From Cryptomeria japonica (Eukaryota; Streptophyta; Pinopsida; Cupressales; Cupressaceae): DNA of 64,000 bases. Below are positions 22,298-34,300 of this stretch, piece after piece (the stretch's first letter is position 1; every line of letters begins with the position of its first letter). A model generated the notes under the pieces. The model did not search any database. It was not told the origin of the DNA and worked only from the letters and a program-made list of their open reading frames with translations. The stretch covers positions 24,801,860 to 24,865,859 of the forward strand of contig NC_081412.1 in the NCBI RefSeq assembly GCF_030272615.1. The letters run 5' to 3'. Both the position numbers and the translations under genes were made by a program.

Positions 22298-25200
22298 ATG
22301 TTATTTGCACCTGACTATGATGTTGCCTTAAGGCTTGTAAGTCTTCATCATAGTATTCCAGGTTGTCCATCAATGTCAGATTTGCCGTCATCTCCAATTC
22401 CAAAAAAGATGAAGTACAAATATGACAAGTACCAAAATGAAGTTGCGCCTTCCCAAGTTTCCTCTCCTTTGGATCATATCAGAGATACAGAGATAGGGCA
22501 TGTGGATATGCCAAAGTTTGTCAAAAGGGTTGAGGATCCACAAGATAACAATATGCAGCGGTTGTTGGACAGCCATATCCATCATGCATCTTCTTTCCCG
22601 GTGGCTGCCCTAGAACCTGAATTTGTCCTCGCTTGTGTCCATCACTTTGACAAGGAAAGGAGAATCATCAAAAATGATGATGGTGAAGCAATAATCCGCC
22701 TTGATGCAGACACAATTGAGAAGGTCTTCAGAATACCTCCCACACCTGTTTACATGGAAATCTCCAAAGAGAGTGCAACTGAGTATATGTAAAAAGGGAA
22801 AAAGATTGTAAAAGACATATCAACAAATGGATTCATGAGCCACGAGCTGCCTTCTCAAGGTGGGCTAAGTTGTACCGTTGTGACTTCAAATGGGAAATAG
22901 GAGACATCATAACCCTCCTCAGCAAGATAATGGGCCTTGAACACTCTAATGTTTTTGAGCCCTGGATGTACCAGTTCATCATGTTCATAAGGCAGTCCCA
23001 TCATATATCATGGGGAGAAGTCATTAGCGATGCCTTCTGTGAACAACTTGCAGCAGTCCCTTCCACCACGACTTTCTATATGAATTCATACTTGGTGTAC
23101 TTGGCAGCATCACTTAGACACTTTCCAAGTCTTTCTACCAAGGGTGATCGCTCGCTTATATCAGTTTGGGAATATTATGATCAGTTGCCTTTGAGACCCA
23201 ACAAATTGCATTTCAGAAGAGTCCAAGATGCGTTCTTCAGTTACTTCATGTGTCAGTTTGACAGAAATCTAAGGAACAAAAGGGTATCAGATGAGGCATG
23301 GGAAAGGGTGAGCGAGTATGGATGCTTGTTTCTACAGTTCCCCACCTTCACCTATATGAGAATCGGATGCTATAGTGGTCAGCCATATATGCTTCCTAGA
23401 TACCCAACTGATAGGATCATTCTTATGGAGTTGGGAAGACAGATCATGGCTGTCCACACTCATCAGTCTGCTAGACACAAGGTTGGAATGGGAATCTCTA
23501 CAACAAACCCATTAAAAATTGGCCGGTATTCTCGTCACATCCGTTAAAGCTAAGGCCATGGAGACTAAAATGCAAGAAATTAAGCTCAAAAGGTTTAAAC
23601 CTAGAGCTGATTTTGATTATAGGGGTATGAAGGAGAAGATCAAAAATTCCTTTGTGCATGTGCATCGCATTGAGGATATCTGGGTAGATCTCCGCACAAA
23701 GGTCGAAGTTCTGAAGATGGATTACTGCAGGCTCATTGTTGAGTAGGTTGTTGATTTGAACCTGGTGGACATTCCACAAGGGATGATTGATGATGGGCAC
23801 GTACTTGATCCTGAATATATTTCATGAAGGGTTGAGGAAGCTCCACTTCCTTTGATCCAATGGTCACACAAAGAGTGCATATCCATTCTTGAAAGATTTC
23901 AGCCTATCTTGGCTAACACCAACGCTTGGCTGAAAAATAATGCTGTTGGACTCATAAAAATCAAGATTGGAATAGAAGATGATTCTATGGGGCCTCTTGG
24001 ACGTAAGTCTGAGATTCAGGTTGACAACAAGGTGCATCATCTTCGGGCACAAGGATCAAATTGCGAGTTAGTCGGGCAGTAGTGCTTCCTCCTGAGGAGA
24101 CGATAGTTCGTGGGAATGAAAAATCATGATTTCATGTTCAGGTGGTCGATCTAGATAATCCAAAAGAAGGGCAACAATCTAATGATGCTTCTAAGTCTCC
24201 AGTTTCAGACTCGCCTCATGAGATCATTCCCCTAGTTTCCATTGAGACGCCCCTTTCTCCTCCTGATTTGCTTGTGGATGAATCTCCTCAGAATGCCATT
24301 CCTATTTTGGCATACAAGCCATCTCCTAATCATCAACAAGAGAGTGTGTGGGAAGTTCCTGAGGATACTCCTGCTTGTATCTAGCTGTCAGAAATTGATA
24401 CCTCTACTTCTGGTTTTGAAGAATTCATGAGGCAATCTTCATGCCCATTGGTAACTGAGCAAACCGTGGTCGCTGTCCAAACAAATATTCCTCCCAGGAT
24501 GACCATGGTTATTCGAATAGAAACTGCTTCTCCTTTGTCTACAGTTGCTACTGAAGGGGAGTTGATGACTTTACCTCCATGGCTTAGTTCTTTTACTCCA
24601 AAAAGGAAGAAGTAAGAAATCTCACCTGATGCCTTTGATTATCGACAACTAAAACAGTCTAGATCCAAGGTTGCTAAGAAGGCCAAGACTATCTCCAGAG
24701 TAACTGTTGACAGTAACAAGATAAAGGTAGCTAAAATTGTTGAACCCATTGTAGATAAGCCACTTGAAAAAAAGTCAGCTGCTGATTACAAGGTTACAAG
24801 GATAGAATTGAGTAAGCAAATGCATTAAGTGATTAAACATGATGCTCAGTTTTTTGTAGCTTCACTGGTACAGCGGTGTGATGAACTTCTAGCAAAGAAA
24901 GATAAGCTAGAAGAGGAAAACCAACAACTTAAGGCAGTTGTTCATAAAATCACAAAACCTGCTGCTGAAGGGAGTAACTCCATAGGTTCTTCAGGTTCCC
25001 AAGAATCAATTCATGGAGTGGAAAGGGCTGCTCAGAAGGTACAAGCATTGGATTCCTGGGTTGATCAGCTTCATGATCTATGTGCACAAGTGATGAAAGA
25101 CATTTTTCAGATGATGTCTAAGTTGGAACCGTTGAAGAGAAATTGAATCAAACTTCTGATACTTTCAAAAAGAATCTGGAAAGTGTTGAAGATAGTTTGA

Positions 25201-25715
25201 CAATCTAGCGTAGCATGCCCCAACAACAGTTGAGTGTTCTACAGGAGCATGCCATCATCACTTCCAGGGTCATGTACTTGGAATTTGAAGAGCTTCTGGA
25301 AAACAAGGCCCTTGTTCTTAAATCCCTCATTGAGGAGATTGGTGATGCGATGAGATTCCGGGGTGAAGTTTTTCGAGATATTGTCTCTCATTGTGAAAAG
25401 GCCTCTTGCAACATATTAAGTCAGGATGGAGAGCTAATTCCAGAAGAAGAAGTTCTTGCTGATTTACATAAGAGGATACATAATGAATGGAGGAGCGAAC
25501 AATTCTCGGTCGCTTCAATTCAAATGTTGATGAAACACCACATCTTTTTGCATGAAATCCAATCCATCCTGGATAAAAACAGCTCTGCCTCATGTCATGA
25601 TACCATTGTGAAGACCATGGTTGTTGCCAAGAACACCCATGAACCGGATCCCGAGGAACTACAAATGATCAATCAGAAGTTTGAAGGATTCATGTCTTCA
25701 CATGCTGCAACTTAA
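22298..25715 (+). pseudogene. Retroelement copy 2, unidentified long ORF
   Basis: Same unidentified family as 4093-10430, not recognised otherwise. I take the ATG at 22298, with 22373 as an alternative. Matches to copy 1, in order: MKYKY near the N-terminus, an (I/L)GH.D(M/I) motif, GDIITLLSKIMGLEHSN near 22.91 kb, SYLVYL near 23.09 kb, FLQFPTFTYMRI near 23.33 kb and P(S/T)D(R/K)I(I/V)LME near 23.41 kb. Further on come a basic SKVAKKAKTISRVT segment near 24.67 kb and a coiled coil (KKDKLEEENQQLK near 24.9 kb); it ends with TAA at 25713. Several frameshifts and stops (for example TAA at 22790, TAG at 23744 and 24382) make it dead. About 1,140 codons, close to copy 1. No RT or integrase motifs; a non-autonomous LTR element is inferred. 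Confidence 0.7.
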
Positions 25716-25716
25716 G

Positions 25717-26822
25717 TGTTTTTCAACACTTGGTTGTATTTTTTCCACTTTTGTAATCTTTAGTTGTAGTTTTCCTTTTGACAAGTTACATGTAAAAATC
25801 TTTTTGTAAAATGCAAGTTAACTCATTACTTGCACTTTTGTAATTACATGTAAGGCAACTACAAGTTGTGTTCAATTAGGACTGTAGTTGGAATAAGTCT
25901 TTGTTAGTTATTGAAGTCTTAGTTAGTTATTGAATAAGTCTTGGTGGTTGAGAGATTTTCTCAAGTTAGTTAGAATCCTCCCACCTTTTTCTCAAGGCTC
26001 CTCTTCTATAAATACTTGAGGGGGTCTATTGTAATCTTTATCTTTTGGAAAGCAAGCAAAAACTCTACCAAATTTACAGCAAAGAAGTCTTTGAGCTTTC
26101 ATGTGTAAATTCAAGAATTGAAAGGAATAGAAGGAAACTGCTCAAGCTTTGAGTCTTTGTGCTACATACTTGAGTTTGTGTTCTATATTAACTTTCTTGC
26201 AAGTGTTTCTTAAAGAGCTTAATCACATTTGATTTGCAGTCTTTGTGTTGCAAGTATTTGAGGTTAATATAGATTAAAATAAATATTCTGTTGAGAGAAG
26301 TTGTAAGTCTTTGTGCTTTCATTTGTTCTTAGGAGAATTTAGGAGCAGATTTTGTGAGAAATAGCTGTGAGTCTTTGAGCTTATACTACTTCCCATTGTT
26401 TTAAGTAGAAAAGAATAAGATATTCCAGTCTTTGAGCTGTTATAATTTGTTCTTGATAGCACTAGTATAGAAAAGGGTAGATAGGACTTCATATAATCAA
26501 GTCTTTGAGCTTGATATTGCTGTCTCGTCACGAAGGAAGTGACGGAAGTCTTTGCATTTTCAGGAAACTTCATTTCCTTTCTCTCATTTCATTTTGAAAG
26601 TGGTTACTGCTGTTTATATCAAATCGCTATCCTTTTTTGTGAAGAGAAAAGGATATTGTCTTTCTTGAAAAAAGAAGAAAGATTGTTGTCCCATCCCATT
26701 TTATTTTCAAAGTTGTAGTTAGATAGGGGGAGCCTTCCCTTAATTAGGAGAGTTTTACTCACATGCTGTGGTTGAAACCACAATTTTGTATATTTCCCCA
26801 AGTGTACAAAATTTTCAACCAA
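25717..26822 (+). mobile_element. 3' LTR of retroelement copy 2
   Basis: Begins near TGTTTTTCAACAC just after the ORF stop and ends AGTGTACAAAATTTTCAACCAACA-like text at 26822, resembling the LTR B end (AGTGTACAAAATACACGTCAACA-like). A TATAAATA at 26007 precedes GCAAGCAAAAACTCTACCAAA, matching copy 1 near 10.71 kb. About ten AGTCTTTGAGCTT / AGTCTTTGTGCTT motifs recur at 26080-26560. The left boundary is approximate. Confidence 0.6.
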
Positions 26823-27498
26823 CAAGACTAAAGAGAAATTGCCTTTACTATTTAGCCAACAATATTGAGTGTGCTCAACATCTATATTACCTTACTTTCA
26901 CTAAACAATTTAGACTGGCTATGGTATCAGCAATATAAGCAATTTTAATTTCAATTTTTGTTCAATTTTAAATTTAATGTTAAACTTTACCACTTTTCTT
27001 ATTTTCAAAGTTCTCTATCACGATATGTTTTGGAAATTATTAAATATTATTTATTAAAAAAATTGGTGCCTCCAAGTACCCCCACCTCCTATTTTTGAAA
27101 ATTAGTCGTACTAGTCTCCAAGTACCCCTGTCTCCTAGTAACCTTGCTATTTTTGAGTATTTCCCAAACTTTCTAAATTCTTTGTCAACCTAGATGCTGA
27201 TGCAATTGCAGTACTCACCTGGTCATGATAGTGATCATAGTAGCATATGTGCATGATGGAATGTTCATTTTAAAACAACTAAAAGCTGACTTGTTGGCAT
27301 TTTTTGACAACTACCATTCATGTCAACTTCTTGAATAAGCAATTTTGAATCCTTTTAATCTTGGGATTTCTAAAAACTCTAATTGAAATTTATTTTTAAA
27401 AAAGATATTACTCTTATGTGTGTTTTCTGAAGCTTCTTTTTCCTCCATTATCGAGCCTCTACTAATTTCTTCCATAGCTTCCATTACTCGCTTACTAC
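26823..27498. other. No gene recognised
   Basis: Non-coding DNA between the copy 2 LTR and the TRIM. A direct repetition of CTCCAAGTACCCC...CTCCTA occurs at 27070-27095 and 27116-27140. Nothing else was recognised. Confidence 0.45.
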
Positions 27499-27551
27499 TG
27501 TTGGTGTTGGAAATAAGCCACACTTGGACCGGTGATGGACTGGTCCAAGAG

Positions 27552-27623
27552 GGGCCAGTAGCTCAGTGGTAGAGCACTCTAGCAGTGTATGGAAGGTCCT
27601 AGGTTCGAGTCCTAGTTGGTCCA
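27552..27623 (+). pseudogene. tRNA-like sequence in TRIM LTR 1
   Basis: Folds as a tRNA: acceptor GGGCCAG with TTGGTCC (two G-T pairs), D stem GCTC/GAGC, T stem CTAGG/CCTAG with loop TTCGAGT, discriminator A. A box TAGCTCAGTGG and B box GGTTCGAGTCC match Pol III consensus exactly. The anticodon arm is imperfect: an 8-nt loop GCAGTGTA without a U at position 33 and a damaged stem. A decoding tRNA is therefore unlikely; I call it tRNA-derived and give no anticodon. Confidence 0.85.
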
Positions 27624-27633
27624 TGTCTCAACA

Positions 27634-27645
27634 TGGTATCAAAGC
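27634..27645 (+). promoter_or_regulatory. Primer-binding site of the TRIM
   Basis: TGGTATCAAAGC directly follows LTR 1. It complements the 3' end of plant initiator tRNA-Met except for A in place of G at position 9. The gypsy element at 45.6-51.9 kb carries the identical 12-mer. Confidence 0.85.
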
Positions 27646-27688
27646 TAGGTCCAAGCTAGGAGCCCCAAGCAAACGAGAGGTGTGGCTT

Positions 27689-27697
27689 AAGGGGGGG
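27689..27697 (+). promoter_or_regulatory. Polypurine tract of the TRIM
   Basis: AAGGGGGGG immediately before LTR 2, in the position and composition expected for the plus-strand primer. Confidence 0.85.
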
Positions 27698-27749
27698 TGT
27701 TGGTGTTGGAAATAAGCCACACTCGGCCGACGATGGACTTGTCCAAGAG

Positions 27750-27821
27750 GGGCTAGTAGCTCAATGGTAGAGCATTCCAGCAGCGTATGGAAGGTCCTAG
27801 GTTCAAGTCCTAGCTGGTCCA
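27750..27821 (+). pseudogene. tRNA-like sequence in TRIM LTR 2
   Basis: Second copy. Acceptor GGGCTAG pairs with CTGGTCC (with two G-T pairs); D stem GCTC/GAGC and T stem CTAGG/CCTAG are intact. The anticodon stem here is perfect (TTCCA/TGGAA) with an 8-nt loop GCAGCGTA. B box GGTTCAAGTCC fits consensus; A box TAGCTCAATGG has one change. Differences from LTR 1 mostly preserve base pairing. Confidence 0.85.
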
Positions 27822-27989
27822 TGTCTCAACAACTACCACCCAATTTACTCAGTCACAAACCTATAGCCTCATTTTTATTTACAAAACGTTCCCTTGAGAT
27901 CCTTAAAAATTTCCATAACCCTTACTTCTCTCACCATTGCATTCACACACTTGTAGAAACCTTGTAGGAAATCTTTGAAGTATTTATTT

Positions 27990-28130
27990 TACTAGCATTC
28001 TCTATGCATAGGCCAGTAGATGTCCAATATTTCCCATAGACTGCAAGTGGAGGTAAAAGAATACTAAATAGGCATTTAATTGAGGCAAACTACAAATTTC
28101 TACTATATAAAGTGTCTTCCAACAATGCTG
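27990..28130 (+). pseudogene. Possible copia RNase H-region relic
   Basis: Plus-strand translation gives SMHRPVDVQYF, then after a stop GGKRILNRHL and YKFLLYK, resembling the copia segment around 'SRFM..P...HW.AAKRILRYLKGT..YGLLY'. Short and decayed, so uncertain. Confidence 0.3.
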
Positions 28131-28629
28131 AAGGAAATGAGAGTGTGTAGAGCTAAGGAGAAAGTTGACAACAATTTCCAATAACCGAGGGTACTAACCA
28201 GACAATCTTGTTCCAAGCAATAGCCTCTAAATGCACACCAAATATTTGCTATTTTAAAGAAATTGAAGATTGACTAAGGCAATGAATAGCATAAGTCTCA
28301 AAGAGTAGCATAGTTTGTCGATGTTCACTTATTTGAATTCCATATGCAGTATGTTGTCTAAGAAATGAATGTTAAATTAGCCAGTATACATCGTAAATGA
28401 GACCAAACTATCTTCCTTGCTTTCTAAGGAAAGGTGAACTTGTACTTTCTTTACACATATAGGAAACATTAAAGAAAGGTTTAAAATCTTAGATACAGTA
28501 AGATGACATAAAAGTGGACACATTCACCCCAAAATCTTGCTCTGCCTTAACTAGCACATTAGCTAGAGACTACGCTTCCTATGGGATAGATTTTATTGTC
28601 ACTTCCAGCATTAATTTTTGATACACCCA
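28131..28629. other. No feature recognised
   Basis: AT-rich non-coding sequence between two possible copia relics. Confidence 0.4.
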
Positions 28630-29437
28630 AACTTACAAGAATAAAAATACTGCACTTTGTCTTTGGATTGTGAATTGTAAGTTAATCTTTTTTGTCTTTG
28701 CCCTGATACTATGCAGCAAGTGCACTCTCAGGTTGTCTAGAAATTGACTCAATGACAAGCATTTGTCTCTATTTGTTTTGCGACAAAAATCAACTTTCTC
28801 AAAGGTGAAAGTCTGAAAGCTTGTAAGAAATCCTATTGGCAGAAGTTTCAAACTTTGGTCACAAACTATTGATAATTAAAGAATCTTCTTCATAAACTAG
28901 TTCATTGACAAGAAAGAGTTAATCTCTTGGGAAATCCGTCCTAATTAGATGCTCTAACAATGATCCACTCTCACCCAATTTTATGAAAAACATCAGTTTT
29001 TTTAAATGCAGGACGAGCATTTCAGAAGTTTCATATTTGTTTTTACAGACTCCGAAAAGGTCACCAACAGAAGTGGCATTCCAAACTTTTGGGATTGAGT
29101 CATCAGACACAAATGACTTTAATAAGGCTTCTCTATGATCCTTATCAAAACCTACAAGATTTGAAGCCATTCCGGTTGCCACTTTTAGGATTATTCTATC
29201 ACAATGCCTATAATTAGCAATGTAAAGTATTTTGTGATTCCAAACATTAAAGTTTTGGCCTATCAATTTTTGGGCTTCAAAAAACCCAAGATTCTGTATA
29301 TGCGGTCTAGGTTTACAAGAAAACTTCCAAATCAAAATTATTCCAGGCCAATGCAGACTTCTCACAAAAAAAGTACATAATTTATATGTTTGCAGAAAAT
29401 AATTGCAATTTAAAAGAAAAACTCTATAGCCATGCAT
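28630..29437 (-). pseudogene. Ty1/copia gag remnant
   Basis: The open frame at 28919-29437 contains KLIGQNFNVWNHKILYIAN, like the copia gag start 'KL.G.NF..W', then a helical region with LLEHLIRTDF, like the conserved '..EH...F' motif. Beyond its stop, sequence down to about 28630 still resembles downstream gag text in one frame with stops. No zinc knuckle or pol follows on this strand. The homology is a family-level judgement by eye. Confidence 0.5.
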
Positions 29438-30339
29438 TTGTGAAAATCACTCCTTCACACCACAATAGTAGCCGTTTTTCCTTCAATCAGCCTTTGACTG
29501 AAAACCGATCACCCTTAACAACAAATTACAGTTGGCCTTTGGCCAATGAAAAGCGGCAAAACAAATTTTAAAATCTTTTTTGAAAAATGTACTCAATCAC
29601 TATTCATCTGTATTGTGCCATATTGTATTGTTCATCTCAATCTGTATGGTACTGTTTATTGTTCATCCATAACACAATTTGTCTCCCTGGACAATGCTTT
29701 TGACAGACTTTGGCAGCAGATTTCTTCTCCTTTTGATGGTGATTTTCTCTTTGGAAAGCAATTCGATGGTGTGATTGGACAGATCTTTTTTGACAGTGAT
29801 TCTCCTTTCTTCATGATTTTTTCTCAATCGATGTACCCCCTCCATAGGCTTCCTTGCTGTAATACTATGTATTAGAAGAATGAATGCACAGAGTTTTTAA
29901 GGAGAATTGGATGGAAACACTTCAATGAGTATGGCTTGGATTTATTATTCGATGGGGAAAGGTACAATGTGGTTGTAACTCAATTCTAAGTTATTTTTTA
30001 GACATAATTATTGTGGTGTTATTAGATCACTAACATAAGCAATAAATGCTTGTGTACAGAGTGTAACATTATGTCTTAACATTATATCTCATAAGCACTA
30101 CAATCCAACTCTAATTAACACTCTCAATTTGTTAAATCACCATAAATGCATAAAAAATCAAGACAAAAATCCAAAGCATAGGAGATGAGCCTTACCTTTA
30201 TGACAGTTAAGTCCGGTTGTTCAAATGAAACTTCCATCGTCATCCAAGCTTCAGTCACTCGCTAAATTCCTCGTCTTTGTTACAGGCCAATGGGGTATAC
30301 ACAGTTGTAATATATTGTTCTCAAGCACTACATTTGGAT
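29438..30339. other. No gene recognised
   Basis: Non-coding. A block CCTTACCTTTATGACAG at 30190 recurs as ACTTACCTTTATGACAG at 34301, bracketing the repeat array. On the minus strand both read as AAAG/GTAAG splice-donor-like sites. Confidence 0.4.
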
Positions 30340-33300
30340 TTCACTTACAGCCCACACCTTCAAGAAATTAAGCTAATGGATTTCAGAAAAGACAGACTTT
30401 AAATGAAAAGTGAAAGAACACAGGCAGCTTCTATGCTACCTAATTTTACATTATACATGCACGATGCATAAAAGTGAACATTGAGAAAGTTAAAACGATT
30501 GTTTTAACATTGTTGTCCTAAGGCTCAGTTAATCCTTGGAACAGATAAAAGCCTAAAATGTAAAACATCATATGTGCATGAGAATTCCCTTCTTGTCTGA
30601 TATTATAACATTATGCATGTAGGATGAATGAAAGCAGACAACATAATAGCTTAAGCAAGCCATTTGGACATTGCAGTACAAGACATAGTAATTCCCAAAA
30701 ATATCTAAAATGGTGTACATGCGTGTAAATTCTTAATTATTGTAGAAATACAAATTTGAATGCCCCTTGCAGAAAACGTTCAAAAAAGATAGGGTAATGT
30801 ATATAGAAAAGCAATAGTCAATGCAATATGAGGGAAACAAAACTGTCTTCCAAACTATCTAAGATTGAAACATCATACTTGGAATACACATTAGAAGCAG
30901 ATAGTGAAAGAATTAACTAATATTTGGGTACTACTACCATAGCTAAGTAACTCTTTGATAAAAAATACAATGCGTGCATGAAAATCAAGACTTGAAAATG
31001 TAAAACGCATTAGATGATCATTACTTTTGGATGCCACTTGCAAGAGACCTTAAAAAAATCAAGTAAGGTCACATTACCCAAAGTAAGGTCACATTACCCA
31101 AAATTGTCAATGCTACTCATAATTATTTTCCACACGTAGACGGGAAGAATATAGGAAACTATAGTATATCTAAAACTAAAATTTGGGCATTGCAGTCCAG
31201 GGCCCAGTCAACAAATAAAATAGCTAAAAAATCATACATGCATGAAAAATTCAGTAGTATTTCAAGAATGTAAAGTAATCACTTGCAGCGCAGCTAGGGG
31301 GGAATTAAGTTAACGGGTACAGTAATCACTTGCAGTGCAGCCAGGAGAGAATTCAGCTAATGGGTATAGGAAAAGAAGGCCGGTTACCAAAATAATCGAA
31401 TGAAAAACAGGAAGAAAAGGGCAACCCTCAACCCACCTAATATTACATCAATACAACATACTTGTCAAATGTTAGAGTAGACAATGAATAGCTAAAACAC
31501 CATTTGGGCACTGGAATCCAATGCTAAAACATCTTAAATGCTTGAAAATTTAAGATTATTATAAAATACAAAATATTGAGACTAGAATTACAGTTGGAAT
31601 ACCACTTACAACAAATCTTTAAGAAAATTAGGAAATGAATATAGAAAGGCAAGGCTGATTAGCGGAAGTTTTCAATACAAGTAGTGGAAAAACAAATGCA
31701 GCTTCCACCCTATCTCACATTATAACATCATATACACAATATACATAATATTGGTCAGTGAGATACTCTAAATCAGCGTTTTGGCACAGGATAGTCTAAG
31801 GGTAGGCCATTCCTTCAATGGTTAGAACATCATTATTTGGTGAAGATTCCCATCCTAACCAATATCACCATGTCATACATGCAACAGCAAAATACATGAA
31901 AATACACATTAGAATAGCTAAACCCACCATTTTATTTAGATACCACAAATAAAGTTTAAAATCCGCTGATAGAAAAAACGTCATTAATCCATGAAAATTC
32001 CCATACAATCTGGTGTGACAACATACATGTAAAATATATAATATCAGAGAATGTAATAGTTCAAAATTTCCATCTGCATACTGTAGCTAAAGATGGATAT
32101 TTCCTGAAATAGCTAAAATATCGTACATACAGGAAATTTTAACAATATTTTAGACATGCGAAGTACGTGAGATGAGCATTACATCCAGATACTCCTTGTT
32201 GAATAACTTCAACAAAATTAAGCTATTGGACACTAAAATAGGAAGACTACTTTCAAAATATAGAAAATTTGTTTATGCAACTCAAAGTCATCCACGTTAA
32301 AAGAAAAGAACAAGGCAACTCTGACCCCACTTAATTTTACAACATTATACCAGCAAAATAGATAAAACGCTGTTTGTGAACTACAAGCTAATGCTTCTTT
32401 ATTCCCTAACATAGATAAAACACCACACATGCATGAACCTTGAAAATTTTAAGTCTAAAAGGAAAACAGAAAGTATGAGAAGCAAGTTGATCAACTGAAT
32501 CATCTTTTATCATAACCCCAGGCTAAAAAGGTTGTCATTAAAGTAGCTATATCACCACATCTGAATGAAAATTGAAGACTACTTATAATTATAGAATCGT
32601 GGATAACATGAGATGAAAGCATCTTGATGACAGTTAGGCACGTTGGTCAAATGAACCATCTTCCATCCCAGACCAACAAGGCTCTTTATTAAGGTAATGG
32701 TATGAAGAAAAAAGCAGGCCGATTACACAAAATAGTCAACGTAACAAAGGAAAGAAGAAGAGAATTTGCCGTCCTCTATAACATTAACATCATACATAAA
32801 AATAACTAAAACAGGCAGGCAGTGTCAAGTGAAGTGGAAAACAAACTCGGTCCGTGAAATAATTAAAACACATTTACCGCATGGTACATGTAAAATACAT
32901 AAACCCAAAAAGTGAAACACGATGAGCCACCATCTGTCTACTGCAATCGAGGGCTGTCATTCTTTGAAATAGCAAAAACAGCACTACAACATGATACCTG
33001 GAAGATGCAGAAAACAGATACAACCGCCATTTGAGTACCAAGGCCATTCCACCCCTGAAGTAGCTTATATGCAACTACATCATAATACATACATTATACA
33101 TAAAGCAGAAAGTAAAACAGCTAAAGCAAGCATTTTTATACCACAAGTCAAGTGTGGACCAGTGTAAAATCATGCATGCAAAATACCTTAAAAACAAATA
33201 GTAACAAAAGCAAAGGTATAATTTGAGTTGCCGTTTAAGGTTCATTCAATCCCTTAAACAGCTAAAATTCCATTACAACATCACACATGCAAAATGCATA

Positions 33301-34300
33301 AAAGTAGACAGTAAACAAATGATAACCATAATATGGGTACTGCAGTTCAAGGCTAAGCCAATCTATGAAATACCTAAAACTCTATTACAACATAGTACAT
33401 TCACAATACATAAAAGAAGACGAACAGTTTAAACCAGCATTTGGGTACAGCAGAACTTAGTCAATCCCTGAACCAACATAACCACCATTACAACAATATA
33501 TACAAAAGCAAAAGGCGAAACACCTTAAACCATCATTTGGGTAGAGCAGAACCTTGTCAATCCCTGAACCAACATAACCACCATTTCAACATTATACATA
33601 CAATATATACAAAAGCAGACGGTGAAACATCTTAAACCATCGTTTGGGTATAGCAGAACTTAGCCAATCCCTGAAGTAACATAATCACCACTACAACATC
33701 ATGCACATAATATATACAAAAGCAGACGGCGAAACACCTAAAAAATGTCATTGGGTACTGCAGGACGGAATAAATCCCTGAATCAAAATAACCACCATTA
33801 TGACATCATACATACAAAATAGTTAAAAGAGCGTGGCAAAACAATTAAAACCACCTCTGAGTACTGCAATCCAAGTCTCAGTCAATCCCTGAAATAGATT
33901 GAACACCATTACAACATGATACCTACAAAACATTTAAAAGTAGACAGAGAAACAGCTAAAACCAACATTTTTGCATTGGGGGTCGAAGACTCGGTCAATT
34001 TCTGTGTAACACCGTTACAAAATGGTACATATAGAAAACATCAAAGAGGACAGTGAAATAGTTAAAACCACCATTGCGTACTGCGGTTCAAGGTTGTTCT
34101 GGCAAGCTCTTAAATAGCTAAAACAAACTTACGTCGTCCGACATACAAAATAAGAAGACAGAAACGGATAAAATCAACATTACACCATAAAATAGATAAA
34201 ATTTAAAACAAATAGAGAAACGGTTGAAATAGACATACGAGTACATGCATGTATGTAAATTCAAAAAACTCTTACAGAAGTGCAGAGCAAATGAGATGAA
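30340..34300. repeat. About 4 kb of degenerate repeats, roughly 105-bp period
   Basis: Non-coding array. In 33.2-34.1 kb the anchor CCATTACAACA recurs at about 33270, 33382, 33484, 33581, 33688, 33794, 33906 and 34012, intervals of 97-112 bp. A unit comprises AATCCCTGAA..AGCTAAAACACCATTACAACATCATACATGCAAA, an A-rich part with AAAAG.AGACAG.GAAACAGCTAAAACCA, and CATTTGGGTACTGCAGTCCAAGGCT (these are consensus fragments). Left of 32.7 kb the units alternate with longer modules containing GATGCCACTTGCAA and AAAATTAAGCTAATGG. Divergence between units is high. Small frames inside are repeat by-products. Confidence 0.7.

Larger units (their letters stand above)
27499..27831 (+). mobile_element. TRIM retroelement with tRNA-like LTRs, complete
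   Basis: A 333-bp terminal-repeat retrotransposon in miniature: LTR 27499-27633, internal region 27634-27697, LTR 27698-27831. LTRs start TGTTGGTGTTGG and end GTCTCAACA. Perfect 5-bp target duplications ACTAC flank it (27494-27498 and 27832-27836). A tRNA-iMet-type primer site TGGTATCAAAGC abuts LTR 1, and a purine tract AAGGGGGGG abuts LTR 2. No coding capacity, so it would depend on another element's proteins. Each LTR contains a 72-nt tRNA-like sequence. The TRIM class is established (Cassandra carries 5S rRNA in its LTRs); the tRNA-like LTR content is what the sequence shows here. Confidence 0.95.

Noticed and set aside
27552-27821. Two functional tRNA genes
   Set aside because: Acceptor, D and T stems are good, but the anticodon loop has eight bases and no U33, and both copies lie exactly inside the LTRs of a delimited TRIM. 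tRNA-derived is the better reading.
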